A DNA stretch of 64,000 nucleotides, taken from NCBI GenBank assembly GCA_963843605.1, contig CAWJLA010000001.1, positions 992,001 through 1,056,000 of the forward strand, given 5' to 3'. The translations under genes were made by a program, and so were the position numbers. Every line of letters starts with the position of its first letter. Positions within the stretch are counted from its first letter, which is position 1. The notes beneath the pieces were generated by a model, which was not told where the DNA came from, made no database searches, and saw only the letters and a list, made by a program, of their open reading frames with translations. The DNA comes from FEN-1297 sp963843605. Its GTDB lineage: Bacteria > Bacteroidota > Ignavibacteria > Ignavibacteriales > Ignavibacteriaceae. Shown here in pieces: positions 27,023 to 35,938 of the stretch.

Positions 27023-28159
27023 TTATGGTTGAAGCAGATTTTTAATAATTTCGTCGCAAACGGCATATCCTCTTTTTGTCATTCGCAAAAAATTGTCTTC
27101 TTTTATGATGAAATTACTATCCGATAATTTTTGAATATAATCTTTTTTTTCATTTATCCAACTCTCACCGTATTTTTTCCGGAACTCGTTTAAATCAAGT
27201 CCCTTGCTCCTTAAAGCAAGCATTATATATTCATCGAACATTTGCCCGCCGGTTAATGCTTCGGAATTAGCAACCGCGGCAGAACTCTTCTCTATTTCGG
27301 ATATATAATGTTTCAGGCTTGAATAATTCCACCATCTTTTTTCGTTAACAAAGGAATGTGCAGACGGACCGAGGCCGATATAATCGCGGTATCTCCAGTA
27401 GGCATTATTATGACGGCATTCGTAACCGGGCTTAGTAAAATTGGATACCTCGTATTGAACGAAACCCATTTCAGCATAATAATCGATGGTCATCTCATAG
27501 AGCTCGGCATCGTAATCATCGTCAAATATATTTACTTTACCGTCGAGTACCATTTTGTTAAGGATCGTTCCCCTTTCAAGAATTAGGCTGTAAGCTGAAA
27601 TGTGGGTAACCGGGAGTCCGGCGGAGATCTCCAGGTTAAGATGCCATTTTTCTTTTGTCTGCTTCGGCAGATTGAAAATCAGATCAATACTTATATTATC
27701 GAAACCGGCTTCCCGGGCATCGTAAACGGTCTTAATTGCAGTATCTTTATCGTGTATCCTGGTTAAAAATTTCAGCTCGTCGTTGTTGAAGGATTGAATA
27801 CCTATACTAACACGGTTAATTCCTTTTCCTTTAAAATCTCTCAGCTTATGAAGATTTACTGTGCCGGGATTTGTCTCCATTGTAATTTCGGCATCGGCGG
27901 AGACATTAAAATTTTTACGTAACGTCGATAAAATTTCTCCGAGATATTCCGGTTCCATTAAAGACGGAGTTCCCCCGCCGAAAAATACGGATGAAATTTG
28001 TCTTTCAGAGGAATATTTATCCGAATAATATTTTATTTCTTTTTTTAGCGCTCCGAGAAAAGAAGAAATATTATCTTTCGTAATAATGGAATAAAAGTCG
28101 CAGTAAATGCACTTATGATCGCAGAAAGGAATATGTATGTATAAAGCTGTTTCTTTCAT
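27023..28159 (-). CDS. hemW: HemW-like radical SAM protein
   Basis: Radical SAM enzyme of the coproporphyrinogen III oxidase-like group; HemW members act as haem chaperones rather than as HemN. The cluster motif is C13-DHK-C17-IY-C20 in IPFCDHKCIYCDFYS. The SAM and barrel motifs are FFGGGTPSLM, TMETNPGT, RVSIGIQSFNNDEL, ISIDLIFNLPKQTKE. A HemN_C domain follows (GLGPSAHSF). 378 aa is normal for HemW, whereas HemN has a longer N-terminus. No Shine-Dalgarno is evident. It precedes the symporter by 17 bp. Confidence 0.9.
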   Translation of the reverse strand: MKETALYIHIPFCDHKCIYCDFYSIITKDNISSFLGALKKEIKYYSDKYSSERQISSVFFGGGTPSLMEPEYLGEILSTLRKNFNVSADAEITMETNPGTVNLHKLRDFKGKGINRVSIGIQSFNNDELKFLTRIHDKDTAIKTVYDAREAGFDNISIDLIFNLPKQTKEKWHLNLEISAGLPVTHISAYSLILERGTILNKMVLDGKVNIFDDDYDAELYEMTIDYYAEMGFVQYEVSNFTKPGYECRHNNAYWRYRDYIGLGPSAHSFVNEKRWWNYSSLKHYISEIEKSSAAVANSEALTGGQMFDEYIMLALRSKGLDLNEFRKKYGESWINEKKDYIQKLSDSNFIIKEDNFLRMTKRGYAVCDEIIKNLLQP

Positions 28160-28186
28160 TAATGATTCGGATAAAATTGCAAAAAT

Positions 28187-28220
28187 AAAAAATCCCTGTA
28201 GAGCAAACTGCAGGGATTTT
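28187..28220 (-). terminator. Rho-independent terminator upstream of hemW
   Basis: AAAATCCCTG (28189-28198) pairs with CAGGGATTTT (28211-28220), and the minus-strand product runs into TTTTTATTTTT. It terminates the exported-protein gene at 28242 and separates it from hemW. Confidence 0.9.
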
Positions 28221-28241
28221 ACTAAATAGATAAAAGTACTG

Positions 28242-28787
28242 TTAAGTATTCGCGTTTAATTCAAAGACCATATCAACAACTCCGGTAAATTGATACGGCG
28301 TAGGCGATATATTTGTAATATCAAGAGAAACTTTAAACTGCCTGTTTGAACTGGAAAGAGAGGCTAAATAAGAATTAAAAAGTGCGATCTGAACTTGAGT
28401 GAGATTAAGTTCCAGCGGAGAGTTCTGATAATCCGCCAGCTTAATTTGACCGAGATTTACCTGGAACAGCACTTGATCGCTCATATTTTTTATTGTTACT
28501 GAAATTGTTCCGCTTAAATTACTTTGGTTAATGCTTGTAGTTCTGTATTCGGCACGGATAAATTTGATCTCATTAATTTTATCTTTATAGCGCTGATATA
28601 CCGAAGAAGAATCCAGGTTAACAGTGGCTAGCTTACTATAACTGGTAGCCGAACTGTTTATAGAAAATTCTTGTGTAAGAGCAACATTCTGAGTGATGGT
28701 TTTAAAAGCATCAAGAATACAGCCGTTGAAAGTTACTATCGATACTGCAAATAATGTAAATATTGTACCCAAAATATATTTTTTCAT
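28242..28787 (-). CDS. Predicted lipoprotein of unknown function
   Basis: 181 aa with a signal peptide and a TFNGC lipobox-like site (Cys23). The mature domain alternates short strands rich in Ser, Thr and Asn (LSGTISVTIKNMSDQVLFQV, FKVSLDITNISPTPYQFTG), suggesting a small beta-sandwich. No family recognised. It lies 12 bp downstream of the barrel gene at 28800 and ends at a terminator, so the pair forms a short operon, probably an outer-membrane protein and its lipoprotein partner. Confidence 0.7.
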   Translation of the reverse strand: MKKYILGTIFTLFAVSIVTFNGCILDAFKTITQNVALTQEFSINSSATSYSKLATVNLDSSSVYQRYKDKINEIKFIRAEYRTTSINQSNLSGTISVTIKNMSDQVLFQVNLGQIKLADYQNSPLELNLTQVQIALFNSYLASLSSSNRQFKVSLDITNISPTPYQFTGVVDMVFELNANT

Positions 28788-28799
28788 AAACCCTCCGCG

Positions 28800-29681
28800 T
28801 TAAAATTGAAACGACAAGCCGCCCGATAAAACCGATTGGCTTCCCAGATTATAATCTGCATTAATTACCAAGAACCCGAGCTGTACAGAACCGCCTACAA
28901 TTACCCTGAAATGATCTTTGCCGGTAATGCTAGTAGAAATATTTGTATTATTTCTTAAAGCGGGGTCTCCGCTGTTAGGGTCGCCTTTTAATGTATAAGA
29001 TAGATCAAAGCTGGAATTCTCATACTGCAAACCGCCGTATGCAGTAAAAAGCCCGAAAGTTTTACTTACTTCACCGTTTATTGCTAGAGTTTTAGCAGTA
29101 GCCAGATCACTTATACTTAATTTATTATATAAAATTTGCACAGCTGCGTCAACCGGAATTAATGGAATATATTGACTTATGCTGTGTCTTAAACCGATAC
29201 CGAAATAATTGAGATCTCTGTTTCCTACGGATATTTTAGGAAGATACCTTATTAAAACCTCCGTACCTAAGAAACTTGCTGTTATTTGAGGTATGAAAAA
29301 AGGTACGCTTTTTTGATTAAATCCGTTAGGATATGTTATATACCCGTTTGCACCGGTATATGTTGCTCCTTTATCTCCCCAAAATGTTGCCGTTGGTTCG
29401 CTTGCACTATATCCACTAGGCAGATTGCCAGGAGTAAAAGTAAGCTGGTCCTGAGGAATCATAATATACATACCTCTTAAACTAAGCGAAAAACCCCAGA
29501 CCGACGGAATTGATGCCGTATAAAATCCCCCTGTATTCAAACCTGTACCGAGACTGGTAACGAACGGCTGAGCGAATTGTGTAACATCCGATTCTTTTAA
29601 CTGATTAAATTGATCTTCTTGTGAAAAAGCGGGTTTGCACAAAAAGACGAATAAAAAGAGGATTAACGAGATTTTTTTCAT
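28800..29681 (-). CDS. Outer-membrane beta-barrel protein (DUF6588-like)
   Basis: 293 aa with a clear signal peptide (KKISLILFLFVFLCKPAFSQ). The rest alternates amphipathic strands (VWGFSLSLRGMYIMI, ASFLGTEVLIRYLP, FGLFTAYGGLQYENSSFDL, FRVIVGGSVQLGFLVINADY) and ends GGLSFQF, a C-terminal Phe typical of BAM substrates. The layout resembles DUF6588 proteins of Bacteroidota; that name is from memory and not verified. First gene of a pair with the lipoprotein at 28242. Confidence 0.75.
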   Translation of the reverse strand: MKKISLILFLFVFLCKPAFSQEDQFNQLKESDVTQFAQPFVTSLGTGLNTGGFYTASIPSVWGFSLSLRGMYIMIPQDQLTFTPGNLPSGYSASEPTATFWGDKGATYTGANGYITYPNGFNQKSVPFFIPQITASFLGTEVLIRYLPKISVGNRDLNYFGIGLRHSISQYIPLIPVDAAVQILYNKLSISDLATAKTLAINGEVSKTFGLFTAYGGLQYENSSFDLSYTLKGDPNSGDPALRNNTNISTSITGKDHFRVIVGGSVQLGFLVINADYNLGSQSVLSGGLSFQF

Positions 29682-29814
29682 CCGATTTTTCCTTTAGATT
29701 AATTTTAAATGGTTGCAGAATCCGTACATCAATTTCTCGATTCTTTTCTAAGAAGTCAAATGAAAAATCCCATTCGACGGGTCTATGTCATATATAATTA
29801 TCCAAATTACTGCA

Positions 29815-31518
29815 TTATAATCCCATTAGCTCTCTGGCCCCATTAATGCTTGCTTCGGTAATGTTTTCTCCGCTCATTAATTTAGCTACTTCGTTAACTT
29901 TTTCGACGTCGTTTAATTTCCTGATGGAGCTAATTACCCTGTCTTCATTTTGTTTTTTCTCAACAGCAAAATGAATATCCGCTAGTCCGGCAATCTGGGG
30001 AAGATGAGTGATTGCAATTATTTGATGGAATTTTGCGAGGGATTTTAATGAATTGCCGACTTTCTGCGCTACCCTTCCGCTGACTCCGGTATCAATTTCG
30101 TCAAAAATCAAAAGCGGCAGTTTATCGTTTTTTGCAAGGATGGTTTTCAGCGCAAGCATAACTCTCGAAATCTCGCCGCCGGAAGCGACTTTTGCGAGCG
30201 GTTTTGTATCTTCGCCTAAATTTGTGGAAATGTAGAATTCTACCTCGTCGCAGCCCTTTGAATTAAATTGATAAGGTTTATTATTTATTAAAATGTGATC
30301 GTCGTTTTTAGTATCAGCAGAGCTGCGGCTGATTTTTATCTGGAAAACGGCGTTCTCTATACCTAGATAGCTTAATACCTCTTTTACTTCTTTCTGAACT
30401 TTCTTTGAAGCATCTGTTCTTTTCTTTGATAGTTTATCTGCCGTTATACCGCAGCCGGTTCTGAGTTTTTTTATATCTTCTTCAATATTTAAAATATTAC
30501 CCGAATAATTTTCGATAAGATCAAGTTCTTTGCCTATCTTTTCCCTGTATTCGAGCACGGCTTTCAGCGATCCGCCGTATTTTTTCTTCAGCAGGTTTAC
30601 GGCTCCCATCCTCTCGCGCAGCTCTTCCAGGTGTTCGGGGTCGAGATCAATCTTGGAGGAATAATCTCTGAAGAATTTGGAAATATCGCTGAACAGAGTT
30701 AGTGCGGTACTTAATTCACCGTTCACATCGGTAAAACTTTTATCAATCCTTAAAAGCTCCTCCACATGGCTGCGGATCCCCCCTAACTGGTCGTTCACAG
30801 AATTTTCCGAATCATATAGAGAAGAATAAATTTTATTGGTTAATTCAAGGAGTCTCTCGGAGTTTTCAAGCAGATTTAATTCTTCGTTTAGTTTTTCTTC
30901 CTCTCCCTGCTCGGGTGAGACCGCATCTATTTCCTTTATCTGATAAGAATACAAATCTTTTTTTTCTTTAATAACAAATTCTTTTTCACGCAGCGAATTC
31001 AGTTCGGAAATTTTTTCATAAATTTTGCTGTATAGATCTTTATACTCTTCCCTTAAATCCTCGAGTCCGGCAAATTCATCCAGGAAATCTATATGAGTTT
31101 CGGTTCGCAGCAGCGACTGATGCTCATGCTGTCCGTGAAGATCAACAAGCAGATTTCCGATCTCCTTAACCAGTGTTAACTGAACGGGAGTATCGTTGAT
31201 AAAACAGCGGTTTGAACCTTTTAAGGATATTTCACGGCGCATTATTAATTCTGAGTTATAGTCTATTTCATTTTCTTTTAAGATACTCTCAACTTTTTTA
31301 TTTCCGTCGACATTTAAAATACCTTCCACAACCGATTTGGATGCTCCTTTCCTGACGACCTCGGTAGAGGCTCTCTCTCCCAAAAGGAGACCCATTGCAT
31401 CGATCAGAATTGACTTGCCCGCGCCGGTTTCTCCGGTTATAATATTCAAACCGGAACCGAACTCCACGAACATTTCCTCAATCAGTGCGTAGTCTTTTAC
31501 CTGCAGTGATTTTAACAT
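29815..31518 (-). CDS. recN: DNA repair ATPase RecN
   Basis: SMC-like ATPase acting in double-strand-break repair. 567 aa, standard length. Walker A ITGETGAGKSILIDAM (about 28-43), long coiled-coil arms with LVDLHGQHEHQSLL between, ABC signature KVASGGEISRVMLALK, Walker B LLIFDEIDTGVSG, and ITHLPQIAGLADIHFAVEK (H-loop). Cytoplasmic, nucleoid-associated. It is the apparent last gene before a non-coding stretch, and no LexA box is recognised upstream. Confidence 0.96.
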   Translation of the reverse strand: MLKSLQVKDYALIEEMFVEFGSGLNIITGETGAGKSILIDAMGLLLGERASTEVVRKGASKSVVEGILNVDGNKKVESILKENEIDYNSELIMRREISLKGSNRCFINDTPVQLTLVKEIGNLLVDLHGQHEHQSLLRTETHIDFLDEFAGLEDLREEYKDLYSKIYEKISELNSLREKEFVIKEKKDLYSYQIKEIDAVSPEQGEEEKLNEELNLLENSERLLELTNKIYSSLYDSENSVNDQLGGIRSHVEELLRIDKSFTDVNGELSTALTLFSDISKFFRDYSSKIDLDPEHLEELRERMGAVNLLKKKYGGSLKAVLEYREKIGKELDLIENYSGNILNIEEDIKKLRTGCGITADKLSKKRTDASKKVQKEVKEVLSYLGIENAVFQIKISRSSADTKNDDHILINNKPYQFNSKGCDEVEFYISTNLGEDTKPLAKVASGGEISRVMLALKTILAKNDKLPLLIFDEIDTGVSGRVAQKVGNSLKSLAKFHQIIAITHLPQIAGLADIHFAVEKKQNEDRVISSIRKLNDVEKVNEVAKLMSGENITEASINGARELMGL

Positions 31519-31614
31519 ATAAATGTATTTTTAAGTGGTTTAAATTACTCTATTTTAAAAGTAATTTCAAAAGACAGAAACGGCAAATTCATTACATTCC
31601 GGAATAGAGAGATT

Positions 31615-31710
31615 TCAGAGTGAGGAAATAATAAAGTTTTCCAGCAGAAACAATACCCCCGCCATTGTTATAAAAAACAAAACAACTATTGAGATTAAAA
31701 TTGCTTTCAT
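31615..31710 (-). CDS. 31-aa single-span membrane peptide
   Basis: Short ORF read from the minus strand. MKAILISIVVLFFITMAGV followed by LFLLENFIISSL is almost entirely one membrane helix. AGG stands 6 nt before the ATG. It lies 96 bp upstream of recN on the same strand. The size and topology are like small regulatory membrane peptides, but no function can be inferred, and a chance ORF is possible. Confidence 0.45.
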   Translation of the reverse strand: MKAILISIVVLFFITMAGVLFLLENFIISSL

Positions 31711-31816
31711 TTTTAACCTGTCTAATAGTTAAATAACTACGATTAAAATAACTTAAAATTAAATCCTTTTACAAGTCACTGCAATATACCGCAATAAATG
31801 TCGAAAGGATGCGGTA

Positions 31817-31968
31817 TCACCAGGCGCTTTTTCCTGAGCCGTAATAATTATCATAACTTATAAATTTTCCGGTCGGACCGTTCTCGTCGAGAGTCGCGTA
31901 TTCTATGATACGTTCTGCTGCGGAAGTTACACCCAATGTTCACCGTTGATTATAAATACTGTCTTCAT
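31817..31968 (-). pseudogene. Remnant of a short-chain dehydrogenase/reductase
   Basis: One frame starts MKTVFIINGEHWV and stops; the next frame continues GVTSAAERIIEYATLDENGP then TGKFISYDNYYGSGKSAW and ends at 31817. The part from AAERIIEYATL to GPTGKF matches the C-terminus usual for SDR carbonyl reductases (a GA-x-T-x-x-x-LATL-x-x-x-GPTG pattern, known from the family). The Rossmann core and YxxxK are missing, so this is a deletion remnant. Confidence 0.45.
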
Positions 31969-31986
31969 ATTTTCTTAAATAAATAT

Positions 31987-32523
31987 TTAAATTAACCCCG
32001 AAGCAATCGCCATGTAAAAACCGCAGATGGTTTTCGAATCGAATATTTCTCCGGACAGAATTCTTTTTTCAATTTCCTTTTTTTCGAGAGTGAATACTTC
32101 CATACCGTATTCTCCTTCTTCACGGTCATGATTTCCCGGAGTTAAATCCTTCGCCAGATAAATGTGCAGAATTTCGGTACAGAAACCGGGAGTTGTACTT
32201 ATGGCACCGAGCTTTTTAACAAAACCGGCTTTGTATCCGGTCTCTTCGGTTAATTCTCTTGTGGCACAGACGTACGGGTCTTCCCCTGGATTTAATTTTC
32301 CCGCGGGGAATTCGGTTATTATTTTTTGAAGCGGATATCTGAACTGATTTATTAAAATTAATTTTCCGTCGTTCATTACAGGTAAAACTACGGCGCCGCC
32401 GTTGTGGACGGCAGTTTCCCTTACCCCTTTATTGCCGCTGTCATATTCAATTTCGTCTACTTTCAGATCAAATACTTTTCCTCTGAATAGTATATCGCTT
32501 TTAATTACTTTAAAATTTGTCAT
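31987..32523 (-). CDS. Nudix hydrolase, ADP-ribose pyrophosphatase-like
   Basis: 178 aa. Nudix box GKLNPGEDPYVCATRELTEE plus TGYKA fits GX5EX7REUXEEXGU completely. N-terminal strand swap region (ILFRGKVFDLKVDEIEY) and the later STTPGFCTEILHIYLAKDL match the ADP-ribose pyrophosphatase (NudF-like) subgroup, where a Pro follows the box by about 15-17 residues. Predicted to hydrolyse ADP-ribose or nucleotide sugars in the cytoplasm. Monocistronic. Confidence 0.92.
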   Translation of the reverse strand: MTNFKVIKSDILFRGKVFDLKVDEIEYDSGNKGVRETAVHNGGAVVLPVMNDGKLILINQFRYPLQKIITEFPAGKLNPGEDPYVCATRELTEETGYKAGFVKKLGAISTTPGFCTEILHIYLAKDLTPGNHDREEGEYGMEVFTLEKKEIEKRILSGEIFDSKTICGFYMAIASGLI

Positions 32524-32628
32524 TAAATAATCCCGGGTTATTAAATATTAATTGTAAAAATAAGACTTTGCGGCAAGTTGTTGTGTGTCTTGAAAAACTT
32601 ATATTAAAACACGGCATAAGATAATGTC

Positions 32629-32670
32629 CGGGCTGTCTTTCTTTTTAAAAATTAAGAAACAGACAGCCCG
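32629..32670. repeat. Hairpin between Nudix and DUF1232 genes
   Basis: CGGGCTGTCT (32629-32638) pairs perfectly with AGACAGCCCG (32661-32670) over a 22-nt AT-rich loop. There is no T-run on the minus-strand exit, so a Rho-independent terminator is only a possibility. Confidence 0.6.
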
Positions 32671-32702
32671 TATAGAATTTAGTTTGCGTGTATCCGTCCT
32701 AT

Positions 32703-33083
32703 TTAGGCGTGATAGGATGAATCGTAGTACGGGATCAGCTCGTGCCCCAGATATTTCAGCAATGCGGTAATTACACCCAGATCATCCAGGTATCCGATCA
32801 ACGGAGTAATATCCGGAATAGCATCAACCGGACTTATAAAATAAATCAGCGCCGCGGCAACTATAGCTTTCCTATGCCAAGATACCAGCGGATCCCGGAG
32901 ATATCTTACCAGGGCAAAAATATCTTTGGCAAAGGAAATCTTCCTGCCTACACGCTCTAATTTAGTCCATAAGTTTTCTTCAACATATTGAATTTTTTGA
33001 TCGACTTCTTTTTCGGTTTCGCCGCCGAAATCAAGCTCGTCAAGCTCTTTCAATTCGTTGAAGTCCTTATCGAAATCGTTCAT
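32703..33083 (-). CDS. DUF1232 (YkvA-like) protein
   Basis: 126 aa. An acidic N-terminal half is followed by the DUF1232 core AALIYFISPVDAIPDITPLI then GYLDDLGVITALL, the family signature with the Pro-Asp turn between two hydrophobic helices. Likely membrane-associated; function unknown in the family. It lies 14 bp after the S9 peptidase gene on the same strand, so it is probably co-transcribed. Confidence 0.9.
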   Translation of the reverse strand: MNDFDKDFNELKELDELDFGGETEKEVDQKIQYVEENLWTKLERVGRKISFAKDIFALVRYLRDPLVSWHRKAIVAAALIYFISPVDAIPDITPLIGYLDDLGVITALLKYLGHELIPYYDSSYHA

Positions 33084-33097
33084 AGGCTTGCTCCGAA

Positions 33098-35122
33098 TTA
33101 TTTTTGATATTTCTTAAACCAATCAAAAATCGAATTCCACCAGAACTTTGCATCCTGCGGCTTCACTACAAAATGATACTCTTCGGGGAAATAAAGCATT
33201 TTGCTAGGTACTCCGAGTCGCTGCAGCGAAGTAAACAGCTGGAACGCCTGGTCTTCGGGCACTCTGTAATCGTGAGCGCCTTCCACTATCAGCAGAGGTG
33301 TTTTTGCATTCTGAATAAATCTCTGCGGATTCCATTTTTCGTAAAGTTCTCTATTCTGCCACGGTGTACCTTTAAATTCCCATTCCGGGAACCAGAGTTC
33401 TTCGGTAGTTCCCCACATGCTAACGGTATTGAAAACACCGTCGTGCGAAAGCATTGCGTTAAATCTGTCGGTATGTCCTTCGAGCCAGTTAATCATATAA
33501 CCGCCGTAGGAAGCACCCGCGGCAAAAGTATTTTTCTTATCGATGAATTTAAAATTCTTTACCGCATAATCGTAAACATCCATTAAATCTTTATAAGGAG
33601 CGCCGCCCCAGTCGCCGGAAATTTCGTTTGTAAATTCCTGACCGTAGCCGGTACTGCCTGTAGGGTTCGGTGCAATTACCACATAGCCCTTTGAAGCGAA
33701 CAGTTCCGTATTCCATCTGAAATGAAAATCGTCTTCCCAATGCCCCTGCGGCCCGCCGTGAATCAAAAATATAAGAGGATATTTTTTATTCGGATTGAAG
33801 AACGGGGGTTTCACAAGAATAGACTGAATATCCCTTTTAGCTCCTTTACAAGTGAAAGTCTCAAGAGGGATCATTTCAATTTTTGCCAGAAGATCTTTGT
33901 TAAGATAAGTAAGTTGTCTTACGTTGCTTCCGTCGGAGTTCATTGCGAATATTTCGTAAGGAAGTGTAGAACGCTGCTGCTTGAAATAAATTGTCTTTCC
34001 GTCCGGTGAAACAACAATGTTTGTGTTGCTGTGATCTTTTAATACGACATCGACTTTACCGGTTGCAATATCAATCTTATAAACCGAATTATATATCTCG
34101 TTATTAGCGGTGAAGTAAATGTATTTTGAATCCGGTGACCAGACTATTTCATCAACAGATCTGTCGTAATTCTTGGTAATGTTTTTTAGTTTGCCGGTCT
34201 TTCTGTCGTATAGTACCAAGTTATGCTTCGCCGATTCATGTCCGGGAACCAGCATTGAACTGAAAGCGACGTATTTTCCGTCGGGTGAATATACCGGCTG
34301 GCAGTCGCCGCCCTTACTTTCGGATATTTTTTTGGCAGGAGCTTTTTCTCCCGGTTTTACACCGGCCAGGTTAACCGTATAAATTTCGTTATTAGTACTG
34401 TTGGCGACAACAGTATTCGGATTCATAGTGTATGCAACTTCCTTATCGCCGGGAGAAAAATTAAAATCGCTTCCGCTGCCTAAATCCAGAGGCGGAACAT
34501 CGTTATGCATTTTGTATGTAAGATCGGAATATTTCTTTGCCGCAACGTCAAAAAGAAAAATATGGCTCCTCTTATCGTCAAGCCAATGATTCCACGAACG
34601 GAACATAAGGTGAGTTAGTACTCTTACGTTTGTTTTATCGGCCTTCTTTTCATCATCGCGTTTTTTGTTGCATGCCTGGGTTCCGCAATCGGCGTATACC
34701 GAAGATATAATAAGGAATTTTTTGCCGTCGTGAGAAATTCTAAAATCTGAAACACCGGTATATAGATCGGTTATCTGAACGTCGTTCTTTCCGTTAAGAT
34801 TACAAACATGAATCTGATCGTCGAGAAGGTATGCAATTCTTTTTCCGTCCGGCATAAAGACCGGATTACTTTCGTTTTTTTCGGAGCTTTTCAAAGCCCT
34901 TAAGTCTGTTCCGTCAGAATTAACCAGATAAATATCCGTATTACCTTTATTCTCTTTCATGCTGTAAGCAGTAACCGAAAAAGCTATAGTCTTGCCGTCG
35001 GGAGAAAGATTAAACGAACCGATTCTTTTCATAGCCCAAAGATCATCCACAGTCAGCGGTCTCTTAGATTGAGCAAAAAGCAGTACCGGTAATAAAAATA
35101 CAATGGACAGGAGCAGCTTCAT
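33098..35122 (-). CDS. S9 family prolyl oligopeptidase/dipeptidyl aminopeptidase
   Basis: 674 aa secreted serine peptidase. Signal peptide KLLLSIVFLLPVLLFAQS. The N-terminal half is a beta-propeller of PD40-type repeats (NLSPDGKTIAFSV, VFMPDGKRIAYLL, VYSPDGKYVAFSS, VWSPDSKYIYFTA). The C-terminal alpha/beta hydrolase has nucleophile AAGASYGGYM, Asp in VEGAHDYRVPEDQAF, and His in FPEEYHFVVKP. Predicted to trim short peptides in the periplasm; the family includes dipeptidyl peptidases, and the exact preference is unknown. Co-linear with DUF1232. Confidence 0.93.
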   Translation of the reverse strand: MKLLLSIVFLLPVLLFAQSKRPLTVDDLWAMKRIGSFNLSPDGKTIAFSVTAYSMKENKGNTDIYLVNSDGTDLRALKSSEKNESNPVFMPDGKRIAYLLDDQIHVCNLNGKNDVQITDLYTGVSDFRISHDGKKFLIISSVYADCGTQACNKKRDDEKKADKTNVRVLTHLMFRSWNHWLDDKRSHIFLFDVAAKKYSDLTYKMHNDVPPLDLGSGSDFNFSPGDKEVAYTMNPNTVVANSTNNEIYTVNLAGVKPGEKAPAKKISESKGGDCQPVYSPDGKYVAFSSMLVPGHESAKHNLVLYDRKTGKLKNITKNYDRSVDEIVWSPDSKYIYFTANNEIYNSVYKIDIATGKVDVVLKDHSNTNIVVSPDGKTIYFKQQRSTLPYEIFAMNSDGSNVRQLTYLNKDLLAKIEMIPLETFTCKGAKRDIQSILVKPPFFNPNKKYPLIFLIHGGPQGHWEDDFHFRWNTELFASKGYVVIAPNPTGSTGYGQEFTNEISGDWGGAPYKDLMDVYDYAVKNFKFIDKKNTFAAGASYGGYMINWLEGHTDRFNAMLSHDGVFNTVSMWGTTEELWFPEWEFKGTPWQNRELYEKWNPQRFIQNAKTPLLIVEGAHDYRVPEDQAFQLFTSLQRLGVPSKMLYFPEEYHFVVKPQDAKFWWNSIFDWFKKYQK

Positions 35123-35199
35123 GATATCCTCGATTGAATTAGTTTTTAATGCTATAAAAATAATTGAACTTTGCTAGAAAGGCAAAACCTCCCCCCCTC

Positions 35200-35219
35200 C
35201 CCCCTCCTTAAGGAGGGGG
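35200..35219. repeat. 20-bp GC-rich palindrome
   Basis: CCCCCTCCTTAAGGAGGGGG is perfectly self-complementary and preceded by further C-rich sequence (35191-35199). It stands out in AT-rich surroundings; a REP-type insertion is the likeliest explanation. Confidence 0.65.
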
Positions 35220-35335
35220 CAATTGGATTTTAATTCAATGGAATGGAAATATTAAAATTTGAATGTTTTGAACTTTATAAATGCAAATTGTGGCCGCTTT
35301 TGAGACATTCTTATTACGGCGACTTTTCCTATAAT

Positions 35336-35509
35336 TTATTTATTAATCAGGGTTTTAAAGATAAGATTTCCTTTATAGTCAATCATTTGAACAAGCATGG
35401 AATTATCGTTTAATGAAATTGCAGTGAAGCCGGATTGACTTGAAGCAAATTCGGCAACTCCCGGATAAACTTTTTCGGTTTCAGAACCGGCGCCGGAAAT
35501 AATAAACTA
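35336..35509 (-). pseudogene. C-terminal remnant of a metallophosphoesterase-like protein
   Basis: An open frame on the minus strand, without a start and preceded by TAG, reads FIISGAGSETEKVYPGVAEF, then ASSQSGFTAISLNDNSMLVQ, then MIDYKGNLIFKTLINK and stops. The SGAGS turn, the GF/ISL strand and the closing strand resemble the C-terminus of purple-acid-phosphatase-like metallophosphoesterases. The catalytic domain is absent within the preceding 400 bp. Confidence 0.4.
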
Positions 35510-35938
35510 TGTGAACAAATATTTTTCCGAATAATTATTTGCATGTATAGTTTAGAAAATATTCGCCGGTAAATAATATCGGTTTACCGATTTAATATTT
35601 ATACGGCCGTATTGATTGTATAATTTTGATCCGAAAAAAATTAGAAGAAAAATGAAGCCGGTGATAATCGTGTGCGTTCTAGATGAGAATCCGTAAAAAA
35701 AAGTGAATTAAATTTTAATCAAAAACATCCGCAGTATTCATGGCGTTATCTTAAAAGTAATAATCCGAGTTTTACTTTGCGCCTTTCTTGCCTTAGGTGC
35801 AAAAAGTAAACCCTGGCTTATTTGGTTTAAAACCATCACTCACAATTTACCTCATAAAGGATTCGTTTTTAACGACCCTTTGAATTAAAATTTTTCATAC
35901 CTTTGTATCATGTTATGAAATTAGTTTAGAAAGACAGT
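35510..35938. other. Non-coding gap
   Basis: No reading frame supported. An imperfect inverted repeat (TTTTACTTTGC near 35771, GCAAAAAGTAAA near 35801) is the only structure I see; the promoter of the methyltransferase gene is expected in the last 80 bp. Confidence 0.4.
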
